Shown in pieces: positions 16,708 through 25,543 of a stretch of 64,000 nucleotides of DNA. Location of the stretch: positions 34,062 through 98,061 of the forward strand of contig JACZJB010000267.1 in NCBI GenBank assembly GCA_014860805.1, written 5' to 3'. A program made the position numbers and the translations under genes. The DNA is from Anaerolineales bacterium. Lineage in GTDB: Bacteria > Chloroflexota > Anaerolineae > Anaerolineales > Villigracilaceae. The first letter of the stretch is position 1; the number at the start of each line of letters is the position of its first letter. The notes below the pieces were generated by a model that had not been told where the DNA came from, ran no database searches, and saw nothing but the letters and a program-made list of their open reading frames with translations.

Positions 16708-18106
16708 ACGCGCCATCCCGATTCTTTTTCTTATAGCAAGCCTGCTCTTTTCATCCCAACCCGTCCACGCGCAAGATGCCAGCGGGCCTATTTACATTGT
16801 GCAGCCCGGTGACAGCCTTTCCTCCATTGCAGCGCGTTTTAGCGTCAGCCTCAATGATCTGATGTCTGCAAATGGAATCGCGGATGCAAATCAATTAACC
16901 GCCGGGCAGCAGCTTGTCATACCGGGGCTTGAAGGGATTACCGGTCTCCTTAGCACGGAAGTCATCAACTTCGGTGATTCGTACCGCAGCCTCATGCGCC
17001 AGACGCAAGTGCCTGACAGTTTATTCAGAAAGCTTAACCATGTCGTCAGTCCAAGCGAATTTTATGTGGGCGTGAGCATGATTCTTCCGGGACAAGGTGA
17101 AAGCCAGAACAACAAGCGCATCTCCCCTGCTGCGGGAGAATCCCTGCTTGAATTGGCGGTAAAAAACAACACCGATGTTTGGTCGCTTGCTGATATCAAT
17201 GGCTTGGATGGTTCGTGGGATGGCTTGCCCGGTGATACGCTTTTTACCAAAGGAGAAGGTGATAATGCAGCCACAACTGGTTTGCCGTCTGCATTTGTCA
17301 GCGCAGAGATTCGCGACCTGCCGATAAAGCAGGGCGGCACTGGAGTAATCAAAGTGCAAACGATCCCCGGCGTTACACTGGGCGGCTTGCTTGTTGACCA
17401 TCCTTTGAATTTCTTTCCAGATGAGAATGGTGTGCAAGTTGCATTGCAAGGCGTCCATGCCTTGTTGGAGCCGGGGGTTTATCCTTTACGGTTGGATGCG
17501 ACCCTGCCGGATGGAAGCAAGCAATCTTACGAGCAGTTAATCTTGATCATCTCAGGCAATTATCCAGATGACCCGCTATTATATGTAGACCCAGCTACAA
17601 TCGACCCTGCTTCCACAGAACCTGAACTGCAGGAATTGATCAGGCTGACAACCCCTTCGACTCCTACAAAGCTTTGGTCTGGTGATTTTATTTCCCCGGC
17701 CATCGCCTACGCTGAATCGACATATTTCACATCACGCTATGGCAACCGCCGGATGTATATTGGGCAGGGCACTGACTTACAGGTACCGGGCTTTCACACA
17801 GGCCTGGATTTTGGCGGCGGCGATGGTTTGGCGATCACTGCTCCCGCAGCAGGACGAGTAGTATTTGCCGGTCCATGGACGGTTCGTGGAAATGCCACTG
17901 TGATCGACCATGGCTGGGGAGTGTATAGCGGCTTTTGGCATCAATCCGCGATTCAGGTGCAGGTTGGCCAATTGGTGGAGAAAAATCAAGTCATTGGGCT
18001 CGTGGGCGGAACCGGGCGGGTAACAGGAGCGCATTTGCATTGGGAGTTGTGGGTCAACGGCATACAGGTGGATCCGCTCGATTGGCTGATTCAGACCTAC
18101 CCTTAA
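16700..18106 (+). CDS. LysM-containing M23 peptidoglycan endopeptidase
   Basis: About 468 residues. The start is the ATG at 16700 because a signal peptide with AQA-type cleavage (PVHAQ) follows it at once; an upstream in-frame ATG would only add sequence antisense to no signal. A good LysM domain is at about 32-75 (IVQPGDSLSSIAARF), with two weaker LysM-like segments after it. The C-terminal M23 domain has GFHTGLDFGG (His and Asp ligands) and GAHLHWEL (HxH). It is an exported cell-wall hydrolase or cell-envelope maintenance protein. Confidence 0.9.
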   Translation: MHKRAIPILFLIASLLFSSQPVHAQDASGPIYIVQPGDSLSSIAARFSVSLNDLMSANGIADANQLTAGQQLVIPGLEGITGLLSTEVINFGDSYRSLMRQTQVPDSLFRKLNHVVSPSEFYVGVSMILPGQGESQNNKRISPAAGESLLELAVKNNTDVWSLADINGLDGSWDGLPGDTLFTKGEGDNAATTGLPSAFVSAEIRDLPIKQGGTGVIKVQTIPGVTLGGLLVDHPLNFFPDENGVQVALQGVHALLEPGVYPLRLDATLPDGSKQSYEQLILIISGNYPDDPLLYVDPATIDPASTEPELQELIRLTTPSTPTKLWSGDFISPAIAYAESTYFTSRYGNRRMYIGQGTDLQVPGFHTGLDFGGGDGLAITAPAAGRVVFAGPWTVRGNATVIDHGWGVYSGFWHQSAIQVQVGQLVEKNQVIGLVGGTGRVTGAHLHWELWVNGIQVDPLDWLIQTYP

Positions 18107-18166
18107 AGATGAAGCGTTGCACTCCATCCTTGAATATGCTAAACTCGTGCAAAGGATTCTGCCGAC

Positions 18167-18658
18167 ATGAACAACATCATCAACTTTCTGAAACAAAGTG
18201 ATATTTTTTATCAGTTCACGCCCACTCAATTGGAGTTGGTCGGAAATTTGTGTCAGGAAGTTGTTTACAATTCCGGGGAAATTGTCTTTCAGGAAAATAG
18301 CAGCAGCAAGGAATTGTATGTGATCGTGCAGGGCGAGGTGGACATCCTGATCAACCGCAGCACCACAGGCGATGTTGAAAAAAAGGATACGCCGGTTGCG
18401 CGTTTGCGAAGAGGCCAGTCGTTCGGAGAAGTAGCTTTGGTAGATGAAGGACTGCGATCCGCATCTGCCCGTGCCGCTCAAAAAGATACGCGCCTGCTTG
18501 TCATTCAACGGGATAAGTTGATCATGCTGTGTGAGACCTATCCACAACTTGGATATCGCCTCATGCACAACCTCGCAGCGGATCTGGCAATGAAAATCCG
18601 CAACACTGACTTGCGCATTCGTGAACAGCTTTTGTATAAACCGCACGGCAATTCCTAA
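18167..18658 (+). CDS. Cyclic-nucleotide-binding domain protein
   Basis: A 163-residue stand-alone CNB (CAP-like) domain: LYVIVQGEVDILI, RRGQSFGEVALVDEGLRSASARA and the LLVIQRDKL strand are the typical beta-barrel and phosphate-binding cassette. No DNA-binding domain follows, so it is probably a sensory or adaptor protein. The final helix (about 120-163) is long and polar and could dimerise. Confidence 0.88.
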   Translation: MNNIINFLKQSDIFYQFTPTQLELVGNLCQEVVYNSGEIVFQENSSSKELYVIVQGEVDILINRSTTGDVEKKDTPVARLRRGQSFGEVALVDEGLRSASARAAQKDTRLLVIQRDKLIMLCETYPQLGYRLMHNLAADLAMKIRNTDLRIREQLLYKPHGNS

Positions 18659-18688
18659 GATTTTCATTAAAAGTCTAGACACAAACAC

Positions 18689-18717
18689 TTGACCTAATCC
18701 TAAAATCCCCTTATTAT
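18689..18717 (+). promoter_or_regulatory. Promoter of the branched-chain amino acid operon
   Basis: TTGACC (18689-18694) and TATTAT (18712-18717) lie 17 nt apart. Transcription from here would give a leader of about 210 nt before the first gene of the operon. Confidence 0.65.
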
Positions 18718-18753
18718 TACTGCTTAATAAAAAAAATGGCTTTTTATTAGTGG

Positions 18754-18925
18754 TGAGAGTTAAGCCTGAAAAAAATCCCAGTAAACAGGGTTTTTGAGGG
18801 CTTTCTTTATATATTGATATTTCGCCAATTCAAAGGAGGTGAGGCCGACAATCGGTAGTATTGTCCACTATTTGGTATTGCCCGCATCTGCGGGAAAATT
18901 GAATTCACCTAACTATTTGGAGGAG
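18754..18925 (+). promoter_or_regulatory. Structured leader of the ABC operon
   Basis: The leader contains an A/T-rich hairpin (about 18754-18800, arms AAGCC-AAAAA-CCC and GGGTTTTTGAGGGCTT) followed by T-rich sequence, resembling an attenuator. It also has an ideal ribosome-binding sequence AAAGGAGGTGA (18832-18842) with no start codon at a proper distance, a small hairpin CCCGCA/TGCGGG (18881-18894), and TCACCT at 18905-18910 that could pair with AGGTGA. The true ribosome site GGAGGAG is at 18919-18925. Regulation through this leader is inferred. Confidence 0.5.
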
Positions 18926-18932
18926 TACAGAA

Positions 18933-20216
18933 ATGAACAAGCGTTTGCTCGCTTTACTATCCGTGTTGGTTGTTGCCAGCATGGTGCTCGCCGCCTGTGG
19001 TGCGCCTGCCGCCACCGAAGCCCCCGCTGCCACTGAAGCCCCCGCCATGACCGAAGCCCCCGCCGCCACCGAAGCTCCTGCTTCAGGTCCCGCCGCCGGC
19101 TCCATGGGCACAATCAAAATCGCAACCCAGAGCCCGCTCTCTGGTGGACAGTCCTTGCTCGGTGTTGCCATCAAGCAGGGTGCTGAATTAGCCCTCGAAC
19201 AATTGGGCGGCGATTTAGCTGCCATGGGCTATGATGTCCAACTTGCTCCATATGATGATCAGGCTACCCCTGACGTCGGCGTTGCGAATGCCAAGAACAT
19301 TGTTGCTGATTCCGCAATTCTCTGCGGCGTTGGCCACTTGAACTCTGGCGTTATGATCCCCTCTTCCGAGGAATATCACACCGCTGGTTTGGCCTTCGTT
19401 TCCCCCGCCAACACCAACCCTGTTGTAACCACCCGCGGATACCTTGAAGTCAACCGCATTGTGGGTCGCGATGATGTTCAGGCCCCTGCTGCTGAAGAAT
19501 ACGCGTTCAAGACCCTTGGCGCCAAGTCTGTCTTCATTATCCATGACAAGACCGCTTACGGTCAGGGCGTTGCTGAGTTCTTCCGCACTGCTGCAGAAGA
19601 AGACGGCATCACAGTCGTTGACTTTGTTGGTACCGAAGAAACAGCCAACTTTGACGCCATTATCGCCCCGCTCGTCGCCGCTGCCCCTGATGTTGTGTTC
19701 TTTGCTGGTATCTACAATCAGGCTGGTGTATTCTTCAAGCAGGCGCGCGAAGCCGGCTTCGAAGGTACCTTCCTCGGTACCGATGGTATGGACTCAAGCG
19801 ATCTCGCCGATTTGGCTGGTACCGCTTTGACCACCGGCGGCGGCATGGCTTACACCACAGTTGCCGGCCCCGCTTCTGCCTACCCATCCGCTGCTCAGTT
19901 CGTTGAAGACTACACTGCAAAATTCGGTGCTGCTCCTGAAGCCTACGCCTCACAAGGCTATGATGCCATGGGTGTCTGCTTGGCTGCTATCAAGGCTGCT
20001 GCTGAAGCTGCTGGTGGCACCCCCACCCGCAATCAGGTTGCCCTAGCCATCCGCGCTCTGAGCTATGAAGGTCTTACCAGCACCATCGCCTTCGACGAGA
20101 TCGGTGACCTCCCCCTCGCCAAGTATTTCATCATCAAAGTTAACGCCACATCCAAAGATACTTGGGGCACCAACGAGATCATCGACAGCTTCGACCTGCC
20201 ATCCCCCGGTAAATAA
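18933..20216 (+). CDS. livK: Branched-chain amino acid ABC transporter substrate-binding lipoprotein
   Basis: A 427-residue periplasmic-binding-type protein. The signal ends in a lipobox (LAAC, Cys22) and is followed by a linker of four TEAPA-type repeats. The mature part opens with IKIATQSPLSGGQSLLG and keeps the two-lobe type I fold of Leu/Ile/Val-binding proteins (Peripla_BP_6). GGAGGAG stands 7 nt before the ATG. It is the first gene of a complete operon with two permeases and two ATPases. The exact ligand may be another amino acid, amide or urea. Confidence 0.92.
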   Translation: MNKRLLALLSVLVVASMVLAACGAPAATEAPAATEAPAMTEAPAATEAPASGPAAGSMGTIKIATQSPLSGGQSLLGVAIKQGAELALEQLGGDLAAMGYDVQLAPYDDQATPDVGVANAKNIVADSAILCGVGHLNSGVMIPSSEEYHTAGLAFVSPANTNPVVTTRGYLEVNRIVGRDDVQAPAAEEYAFKTLGAKSVFIIHDKTAYGQGVAEFFRTAAEEDGITVVDFVGTEETANFDAIIAPLVAAAPDVVFFAGIYNQAGVFFKQAREAGFEGTFLGTDGMDSSDLADLAGTALTTGGGMAYTTVAGPASAYPSAAQFVEDYTAKFGAAPEAYASQGYDAMGVCLAAIKAAAEAAGGTPTRNQVALAIRALSYEGLTSTIAFDEIGDLPLAKYFIIKVNATSKDTWGTNEIIDSFDLPSPGK

Positions 20217-20235
20217 GTCCACGAAATTGCACGAA

Positions 20236-20265
20236 AACCTCTCTCCCTGTGAAGGGAGAGAGGTT
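20236..20265 (+). terminator. Intercistronic hairpin after the binding-protein gene
   Basis: A perfect 13-bp stem, AACCTCTCTCCCT with AGGGAGAGAGGTT, around a GTGA loop and without a T-tract. Such hairpins after binding-protein genes usually protect the upstream mRNA and allow less permease expression. Confidence 0.75.
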
Positions 20266-20295
20266 CATTAATATAAAAGGACAGGTATTGAAGAA

Positions 20296-21429
20296 ATGAA
20301 ACAATTCACATCAAACCCCTTTTACAAATTCATCCTCTTTCCAGTTGGGCAAATCGTTGCGTTTGCCGTGGGAGCGAGTCTGGTCCTGTCTCTTTTAACC
20401 GTCCTGCTCGCCTATATCTTTCGGGCCAACATCACGGATTTTGATCTCGTGGAACGGGTTTTATTGATCCTTCCACAAGTTGTGATCAACGGGTTAACCA
20501 TTGGTTTTGTTTATTCCACCATAGCCCTGGGCTATACAATGGTTTATGGTGTTTTGGAATTCATTAATTTTTCACACAGTGAAATCTTCATGGTAGGGGG
20601 AATCGTAGGTGTTGAATTGATGGCTTATTTTGATCATACCGGCGCCCTACAAACGATGAACCAATATGTGGTCATCGCGCTTGCGATCATTCTTGGAATG
20701 ATCATCTCCGGCTCATTGGCTGTAACAGTTGAGCGCATTGCCTACAAGCCGTTGCGCGGCGCCCCGCGGCTTGTGCCGCTAATTTCCGCCATTGGCATGT
20801 CGTTCTTTTTACAGGATGCAGTACGCCTCATCCTCAGCCTGACAACGGGGGAATTCAATGTAATTCTGCCTCAGTTTGGAACATTTGATAAATTTTTAGT
20901 CCTTGCAGTGCCAGGCATAGAAGCACCTCTGCGCTTTCAAATAAAGAACCTCCTGCTGGTGGGAGTGGCTGTGCTTATGTTGGTTGGCCTTAACTATCTG
21001 GTGAATGGCACAAAGATCGGCAAAGCCATTCGTGCAGTTGCCCAGGATCGTCCATCCGCAAGCTTAATGGGCATTAATGTCAACATGATCATTTCTGTCA
21101 CCTTTTTGATCGGCGGCGCGTTGGGCGGTGCGGCGGGCGTGCTCTTTGCATTGAAAGCGACCAAGCTGGATCCATTTGTAGGCTTCTTCCCAGGCTTGAA
21201 AGCGTTCACAGCCGCAGTGCTTGGCGGTATCGGAAATTTAACAGGAGCGCTGCTCGGCGGATTAATCCTCGGCTTGCTGGAATCCTTCAGCGCTTCCTAT
21301 CTTTCCACATTTACAAGCGGCGCTTTTGGTGCGGAATATAAGGACATCTTTGCTTTTGCCATTTTGATCCTTGTGCTCATTCTTCGTCCTTCCGGTTTGC
21401 TTGGTCAAACCGTTGGGCAGAAGGCATAA
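20296..21429 (+). CDS. livH: Branched-chain amino acid ABC permease (LivH type)
   Basis: A 377-residue inner-membrane permease, somewhat longer than the usual 290-310 residues because of about 60 extra N-terminal residues with one more hydrophobic segment. The LivH part starts near GLTIGFVYSTIALGYTMVYGVL, and the AVAQDRPSASLMGINV segment is the EAA-type loop that contacts the ATPases. It is placed 79 nt after the binding-protein gene. Confidence 0.92.
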   Translation: MKQFTSNPFYKFILFPVGQIVAFAVGASLVLSLLTVLLAYIFRANITDFDLVERVLLILPQVVINGLTIGFVYSTIALGYTMVYGVLEFINFSHSEIFMVGGIVGVELMAYFDHTGALQTMNQYVVIALAIILGMIISGSLAVTVERIAYKPLRGAPRLVPLISAIGMSFFLQDAVRLILSLTTGEFNVILPQFGTFDKFLVLAVPGIEAPLRFQIKNLLLVGVAVLMLVGLNYLVNGTKIGKAIRAVAQDRPSASLMGINVNMIISVTFLIGGALGGAAGVLFALKATKLDPFVGFFPGLKAFTAAVLGGIGNLTGALLGGLILGLLESFSASYLSTFTSGAFGAEYKDIFAFAILILVLILRPSGLLGQTVGQKA

Positions 21430-21455
21430 TCCGTTTTCAGGAAAAGGCAAACCCC

Positions 21456-22793
21456 ATGAAAACATTTTTCACTGAACTGTTCAAGAAAGCCAATACCGGT
21501 TTCTGGCCCATCGTCATAGTGCTTGGTATTCTGATCGTTGGAAGCATAGGCGTATATCAGAGCCCAAGGTCATTAAGCGCCTTTCTCACATTGATGCTCT
21601 GCCCCATGATGCTTTATTTCTTGAAGATTAACATGAAAGTAAAGATTTTCATTGGTCTTCTTCTCATCATTGTGATACTACCCGTGCTCGGCATCCGCAA
21701 TATCTTTTACCTTGAAGTCATTTTCCAAATGGCGGTATTTGCGGCGCTTGCCCTGGGTTTGAATATTGTGATTGGCATGGCAGGCTTGTTGGATCTCGGT
21801 TACGTTGCCTTTTACGCAGTAGGAGCGTACGCGTGGGCGATCTTTGGCTCCAAGCAACTCTCGTTATTAAACTCCGTTCCAGGCGCAGCGCCTGCAGGTG
21901 CTGAATTTTCGCTCGCCCCTACATACTTCTGGTTATTCCTCTTCCTGGGTGTAGGCTTGGCTGCGATTACCGGCATTCTATTGGGACTTCCAGTACTTCG
22001 CTTGCGCGGTGACTACCTGGCCATTGTCACCCTTGGCTTTGGTGAAGTAATTCGCGTGCTGGCACTCAACCTGGATAAACCGATCAACCTGACCAATGGC
22101 CCGCAGGGCATCACACCCATCCAACGCCCGCCGCTTCCACCTGAATTTATTATGGGGCCGATACGGAATCTGCTAACCCCGATAGTTGGCCACGTCCCCA
22201 CCGAAGCGGAATTTTACAATGTGTTTTTCTATTTCCTGGCATTGATCATCATCATGATCGCCATTTTAGTAGCAACACGTTTGGAAGACTCCCGCATTGG
22301 ACGAGCCTGGACAGCCATCCGCGAAGATGAGACCGCCGCCATTGCAATGGGCATTCCGCTTGTAAAAATGAAACTCGCCGCCTTCGCCGCGGGCGCATCG
22401 TTTGCTGGAGGCATGGGCGTGCTCTATGCGGCCAACCGTACCTTCGTCAGCCCTGAAACCTTCTCATTTTTGCAATCCATTGGTGTATTGACCATGGTAA
22501 TTCTCGGCGGGTTGGGCAGTATTCCCGGTGTGATCTTTGGCGCATCAGCTGTTGTCATTCTCAACATTCAGGTGCTGCAGAATTTTTCGCTTTACTTAAG
22601 CGCCCTGCGCCAAAGCGATGCTGTCATCCCAATCATTAACTTCGAGTGGAAAAACCTCTCGAATCAACTGGACCCGGCAAAATACCAAAAACTTGTCTTC
22701 GGTATCATTCTGGTCGTGATGATGATCTTCCGTCCATCCGGGCTCATCCCTGCCGAGCGGCGCAAACGCGAACTCGTAGAAGACAAAGAATAG
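21456..22793 (+). CDS. livM: Branched-chain amino acid ABC permease (LivM type)
   Basis: A 445-residue membrane protein with about ten hydrophobic segments. GLNIVIGMAGLLDLGYVAFYAVGAY is split over the family's signature, and RLRGDYLAIVTLGFGE and the loop AIREDETAAIAMGI are the LivM hallmarks. Three membrane spans precede the conserved core. It partners LivH in the transporter pore. Confidence 0.92.
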   Translation: MKTFFTELFKKANTGFWPIVIVLGILIVGSIGVYQSPRSLSAFLTLMLCPMMLYFLKINMKVKIFIGLLLIIVILPVLGIRNIFYLEVIFQMAVFAALALGLNIVIGMAGLLDLGYVAFYAVGAYAWAIFGSKQLSLLNSVPGAAPAGAEFSLAPTYFWLFLFLGVGLAAITGILLGLPVLRLRGDYLAIVTLGFGEVIRVLALNLDKPINLTNGPQGITPIQRPPLPPEFIMGPIRNLLTPIVGHVPTEAEFYNVFFYFLALIIIMIAILVATRLEDSRIGRAWTAIREDETAAIAMGIPLVKMKLAAFAAGASFAGGMGVLYAANRTFVSPETFSFLQSIGVLTMVILGGLGSIPGVIFGASAVVILNIQVLQNFSLYLSALRQSDAVIPIINFEWKNLSNQLDPAKYQKLVFGIILVVMMIFRPSGLIPAERRKRELVEDKE

Positions 22794-22806
22794 GCGGATG
22801 TGACAC

Positions 22807-23586
22807 ATGGCACTTCTACAAACAACCAATGTTGTAAAACGCTTCGGCGGTCTCGTTGCCGTCAACAAGATCACGTTCTCCGTGGATGAGGGACGCATCG
22901 TCAGCATCATCGGTCCCAACGGCGCAGGGAAGACGACCTTCTTCAATAGCCTCACCGGTATTTACAGACCTGAAGAAGGCGAGATCCTGTTCAAGGGAAA
23001 TTCCCTGATCGGCTTAAGACCCGATCAAGTTTCGGCGCGCGGCATGTCCCGCACCTTCCAGAATATTCGGCTTTTTGGAAGCATGACAGTGATCGAGAAC
23101 ATCCTTGTTGGAATGCACAACCAACTTCATCAGAGTGCGATTGACACGCTTTTTCGCTCGAAAAAATTCCATGAAGAAGAAAAGGAAGCGGAAGCCAAAG
23201 CCCGCGCCCTCATGGAATATGTCGGCTTGAAAAACGTGGGGAACGAACTGGCACGCAACCTGCCCTACGGCGGACAGCGCCGCATTGAAATTGCCCGCGC
23301 CCTCGCCGCAAACCCGACCTTGTTACTGCTCGATGAACCCACAGCAGGAATGAACCCGAATGAAACTGCGGACGCAATCAAATTGTTCCGCCGCATTCGA
23401 GATGAGAAGGGTGTAACCATCCTTTTGATCGAACATGATATGCGCGTGGTCATGGGAATCTCAGAACACATCAGCGTAATGGATTACGGTGAGAAGATCG
23501 CTGAAGGTTCGCCTGCGGAAATTCGCAAGAACCAGCGTGTCATTGAAGCTTATCTCGGCCGGGAAGCCGCATCCGCAAAGGACTAG
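22807..23586 (+). CDS. livG: Branched-chain amino acid ABC ATPase (LivG type)
   Basis: A 259-residue ABC ATPase. Walker A is GPNGAGKTT near residue 37, the signature is the unusual NLPYGGQRR, typical of LivG, and Walker B is LLLDEPTAGMN. The C-terminal segment with EAYLG is that of the LivG subfamily. It lies 13 nt after livM. Confidence 0.93.
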   Translation: MALLQTTNVVKRFGGLVAVNKITFSVDEGRIVSIIGPNGAGKTTFFNSLTGIYRPEEGEILFKGNSLIGLRPDQVSARGMSRTFQNIRLFGSMTVIENILVGMHNQLHQSAIDTLFRSKKFHEEEKEAEAKARALMEYVGLKNVGNELARNLPYGGQRRIEIARALAANPTLLLLDEPTAGMNPNETADAIKLFRRIRDEKGVTILLIEHDMRVVMGISEHISVMDYGEKIAEGSPAEIRKNQRVIEAYLGREAASAKD

Positions 23587-23596
23587 GAGAATCCGC

Positions 23597-24313
23597 ATGG
23601 GAAAATTACTAGAACTCACAAATGTCCATTCCTATTACGGACACATCCATGCCCTGAAAGGCATATCCCTTTATGTTAATGAAGGTGAGATCGTGTCCCT
23701 GATCGGCTCCAACGGTGCGGGAAAAAGCAGCACCCTGCGTACCATCTCAGGCATGATCCACGCACGTGAAGGCAAGGTCTTACTCGATCAAAAGGATATC
23801 ACCCACACAGAGGCGCACATGGTGGTCAGCATGGGTGTTGGCCATGTCCCTGAAGGACGCGGCATCTTTCCAAAACTGACTGTGCAGGAAAACCTGGATA
23901 TGGGCGCCTTTACTGTCAATGACCCGAAGCTCATCAAAGAACGCATGGAATTGGTTTTTGAACTCTTCCCGCGCCTGAAGGAACGCATCACGCAATTCGG
24001 CGGGACACTATCCGGCGGTGAACAGCAAATGCTCGCCATTGGACGCGGCTTGATGCTCAATCCACGCATTCTTATGCTCGATGAGCCTTCCATGGGTCTT
24101 GCGCCCGTGCTAGTGGACGTGATCTTCGACACGATTAAACGATTGAATGAACAGGGCACCACCATTTTGCTCGTGGAGCAAAACGCCCTGATGGCGCTCT
24201 CTATTGCGCACCGCGGGTATGTTCTCCAGACAGGCAGCATCGTTCTCACCGATGATGCCGCAAAGCTCAAGAAAAATGAGATGGTCCAAAAGACATACCT
24301 CGGTATTGATTAG
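23597..24313 (+). CDS. livF: Branched-chain amino acid ABC ATPase (LivF type)
   Basis: A 238-residue ABC ATPase, the normal length of LivF. The ATG at 23597 follows AGGAGA by 6 nt; longer readings in this frame extend into livG and are rejected. Walker A is GSNGAGKSS near residue 37, the signature is LSGGEQQM, and Walker B is LMLDEPSMGLAP. It closes the operon and is followed by a strong terminator. Confidence 0.94.
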   Translation: MGKLLELTNVHSYYGHIHALKGISLYVNEGEIVSLIGSNGAGKSSTLRTISGMIHAREGKVLLDQKDITHTEAHMVVSMGVGHVPEGRGIFPKLTVQENLDMGAFTVNDPKLIKERMELVFELFPRLKERITQFGGTLSGGEQQMLAIGRGLMLNPRILMLDEPSMGLAPVLVDVIFDTIKRLNEQGTTILLVEQNALMALSIAHRGYVLQTGSIVLTDDAAKLKKNEMVQKTYLGID

Positions 24314-24337
24314 CACCTTTTCAACCAATTGATAACT

Positions 24338-24377
24338 GAGACCCGTTTTCTGCCAAAAGCCGAAAGCGGGTCTCTTT
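24338..24377 (+). terminator. Terminator of the ABC operon
   Basis: A 13-bp stem (GAGACCCGTTTTC with GAAAGCGGGTCTC, one G-T pair), an 11-nt loop and a short T run. It ends only 10 nt before the next start codon. Confidence 0.85.
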
Positions 24378-24387
24378 GCAAAATCAC

Positions 24388-25542
24388 ATGAACATACCTA
24401 CTACAGCAGACATTGTCATTATCGGGGGCGGCGTGATGGGGGCCAGCGCGGCATATCATCTTGCAAAACGCGGTGCAAAAAATATCATCCTGCTTGAAAA
24501 GGAAAATTACTTTGGCACAGGCGCCACAGGCAGGTGCGCGGGCGGGGTCCGCTATCAATTCTCCACGGAGATCAATGTCAAGCTATCCATTGAAAGCTTG
24601 CCGATGATCGAACGCTTCAAGGAAGAGATCGGGCAGGATGTGAGCTACAAACAGTGCGGATACCTGCTGGTTGCAACAAATGAACAGGAAGTCGCAATGT
24701 TCAAGCATAACGTGGAGATGCAGAACAAACTTGGCGTGGCAACTCAACTGTTGAGCGGAGATGAAGTCCGTGCGCGATTGCCGTTGATGAAATTCGATGA
24801 TGCGCTTGCGGGTACGTTCAATCAAAAGGACGGTACGGTCGACCCGAACAGCGTAGTGATGGGATACGTCACCGCGGCGCAAAAGATGGGAGTAAAAGCC
24901 ATCAGCCGCACGGAGGTGATCGGTATCACTGTCAGCGGCGGGAATGTGGAAGAGGTGCAAACAAGCCTCGGCGGAATCAAGACGCGCATGGTGTTGAACG
25001 CGGCGGGTCCGTGGTCGGGTCAGGTCAGCAAAATGGCGGGCATCGAAATCCCAATCACTCCCCTGCGCAGACAAATGTTCACCACGAATCCGTTGAAGGA
25101 AGTGCCCGAGGATTTTCCGTTCGTGATCGATTTTTCAAAGTCTCTATATTTTCACCGCGAAGGCGAAGGCTTGTTGATTGGCATGAGTAACCAGGAGGAA
25201 AAACCCGGCTTCGACCAAAGCGTGGATGAAGATTTCGAGTTGGTGAATTTGGAAGCCGCGATTGACCGCATGCCGCTCGTGGAAAAAGCCAGCCGTGCAT
25301 CCCATTGGGCAGGGCTGTATGAAGTAACGCCCGACGCACACCCGATCTACGGGGGCACGCAGATAAGCGGTTTCACACTTTGCACAGGGTTTTCCGGGCA
25401 CGGCTTTATGCATGGGCCGATCTCTGGAAAATTAATGAGCGAATTTATTTTGGACGGAAAATTTTCCAGCGTGGATGTTTCGATGCTGGACTTGAAACGT
25501 TTTGAAGAAGGAAGATTAATTCAAGAGTACAATGTAGTTTAA
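24388..25542 (+). CDS. FAD-dependent oxidoreductase of the DAO/sarcosine oxidase family
   Basis: About 384 residues. The N-terminal dinucleotide motif is IVIIGGGVMGASAAYHLAKRG, and the rest matches the DAO family (for example GATGRCAGGVRYQFS and the C-terminal GFSGHGFMHGP). These enzymes oxidise amines of amino acids such as sarcosine, glycine or proline. The ATG at 24388 is preferred; a TTG 12 nt earlier lies in the terminator. Following an amino acid uptake operon, it may act on an imported substrate, which is an inference. Confidence 0.85.
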   Translation: MNIPTTADIVIIGGGVMGASAAYHLAKRGAKNIILLEKENYFGTGATGRCAGGVRYQFSTEINVKLSIESLPMIERFKEEIGQDVSYKQCGYLLVATNEQEVAMFKHNVEMQNKLGVATQLLSGDEVRARLPLMKFDDALAGTFNQKDGTVDPNSVVMGYVTAAQKMGVKAISRTEVIGITVSGGNVEEVQTSLGGIKTRMVLNAAGPWSGQVSKMAGIEIPITPLRRQMFTTNPLKEVPEDFPFVIDFSKSLYFHREGEGLLIGMSNQEEKPGFDQSVDEDFELVNLEAAIDRMPLVEKASRASHWAGLYEVTPDAHPIYGGTQISGFTLCTGFSGHGFMHGPISGKLMSEFILDGKFSSVDVSMLDLKRFEEGRLIQEYNVV

Positions 25543-25543
25543 T

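Noticed and set aside
17777..18688. A 303-codon open frame on the minus strand
   Set aside because: It is antisense to the M23 peptidase and the cyclic-nucleotide-binding gene, both with clear domains, and it encodes no recognisable protein.
18839..19036. A small frame starting at GTG inside AAAGGAGGTGA
   Set aside because: Its start codon lies within the ribosome-binding sequence itself, so it cannot be used, and the frame runs into the binding-protein gene.
19000..19090. TEAPA repeats as a tandem DNA repeat of mobile origin
   Set aside because: They encode the usual linker behind a lipobox, and similar linkers occur in other lipoproteins of this window.
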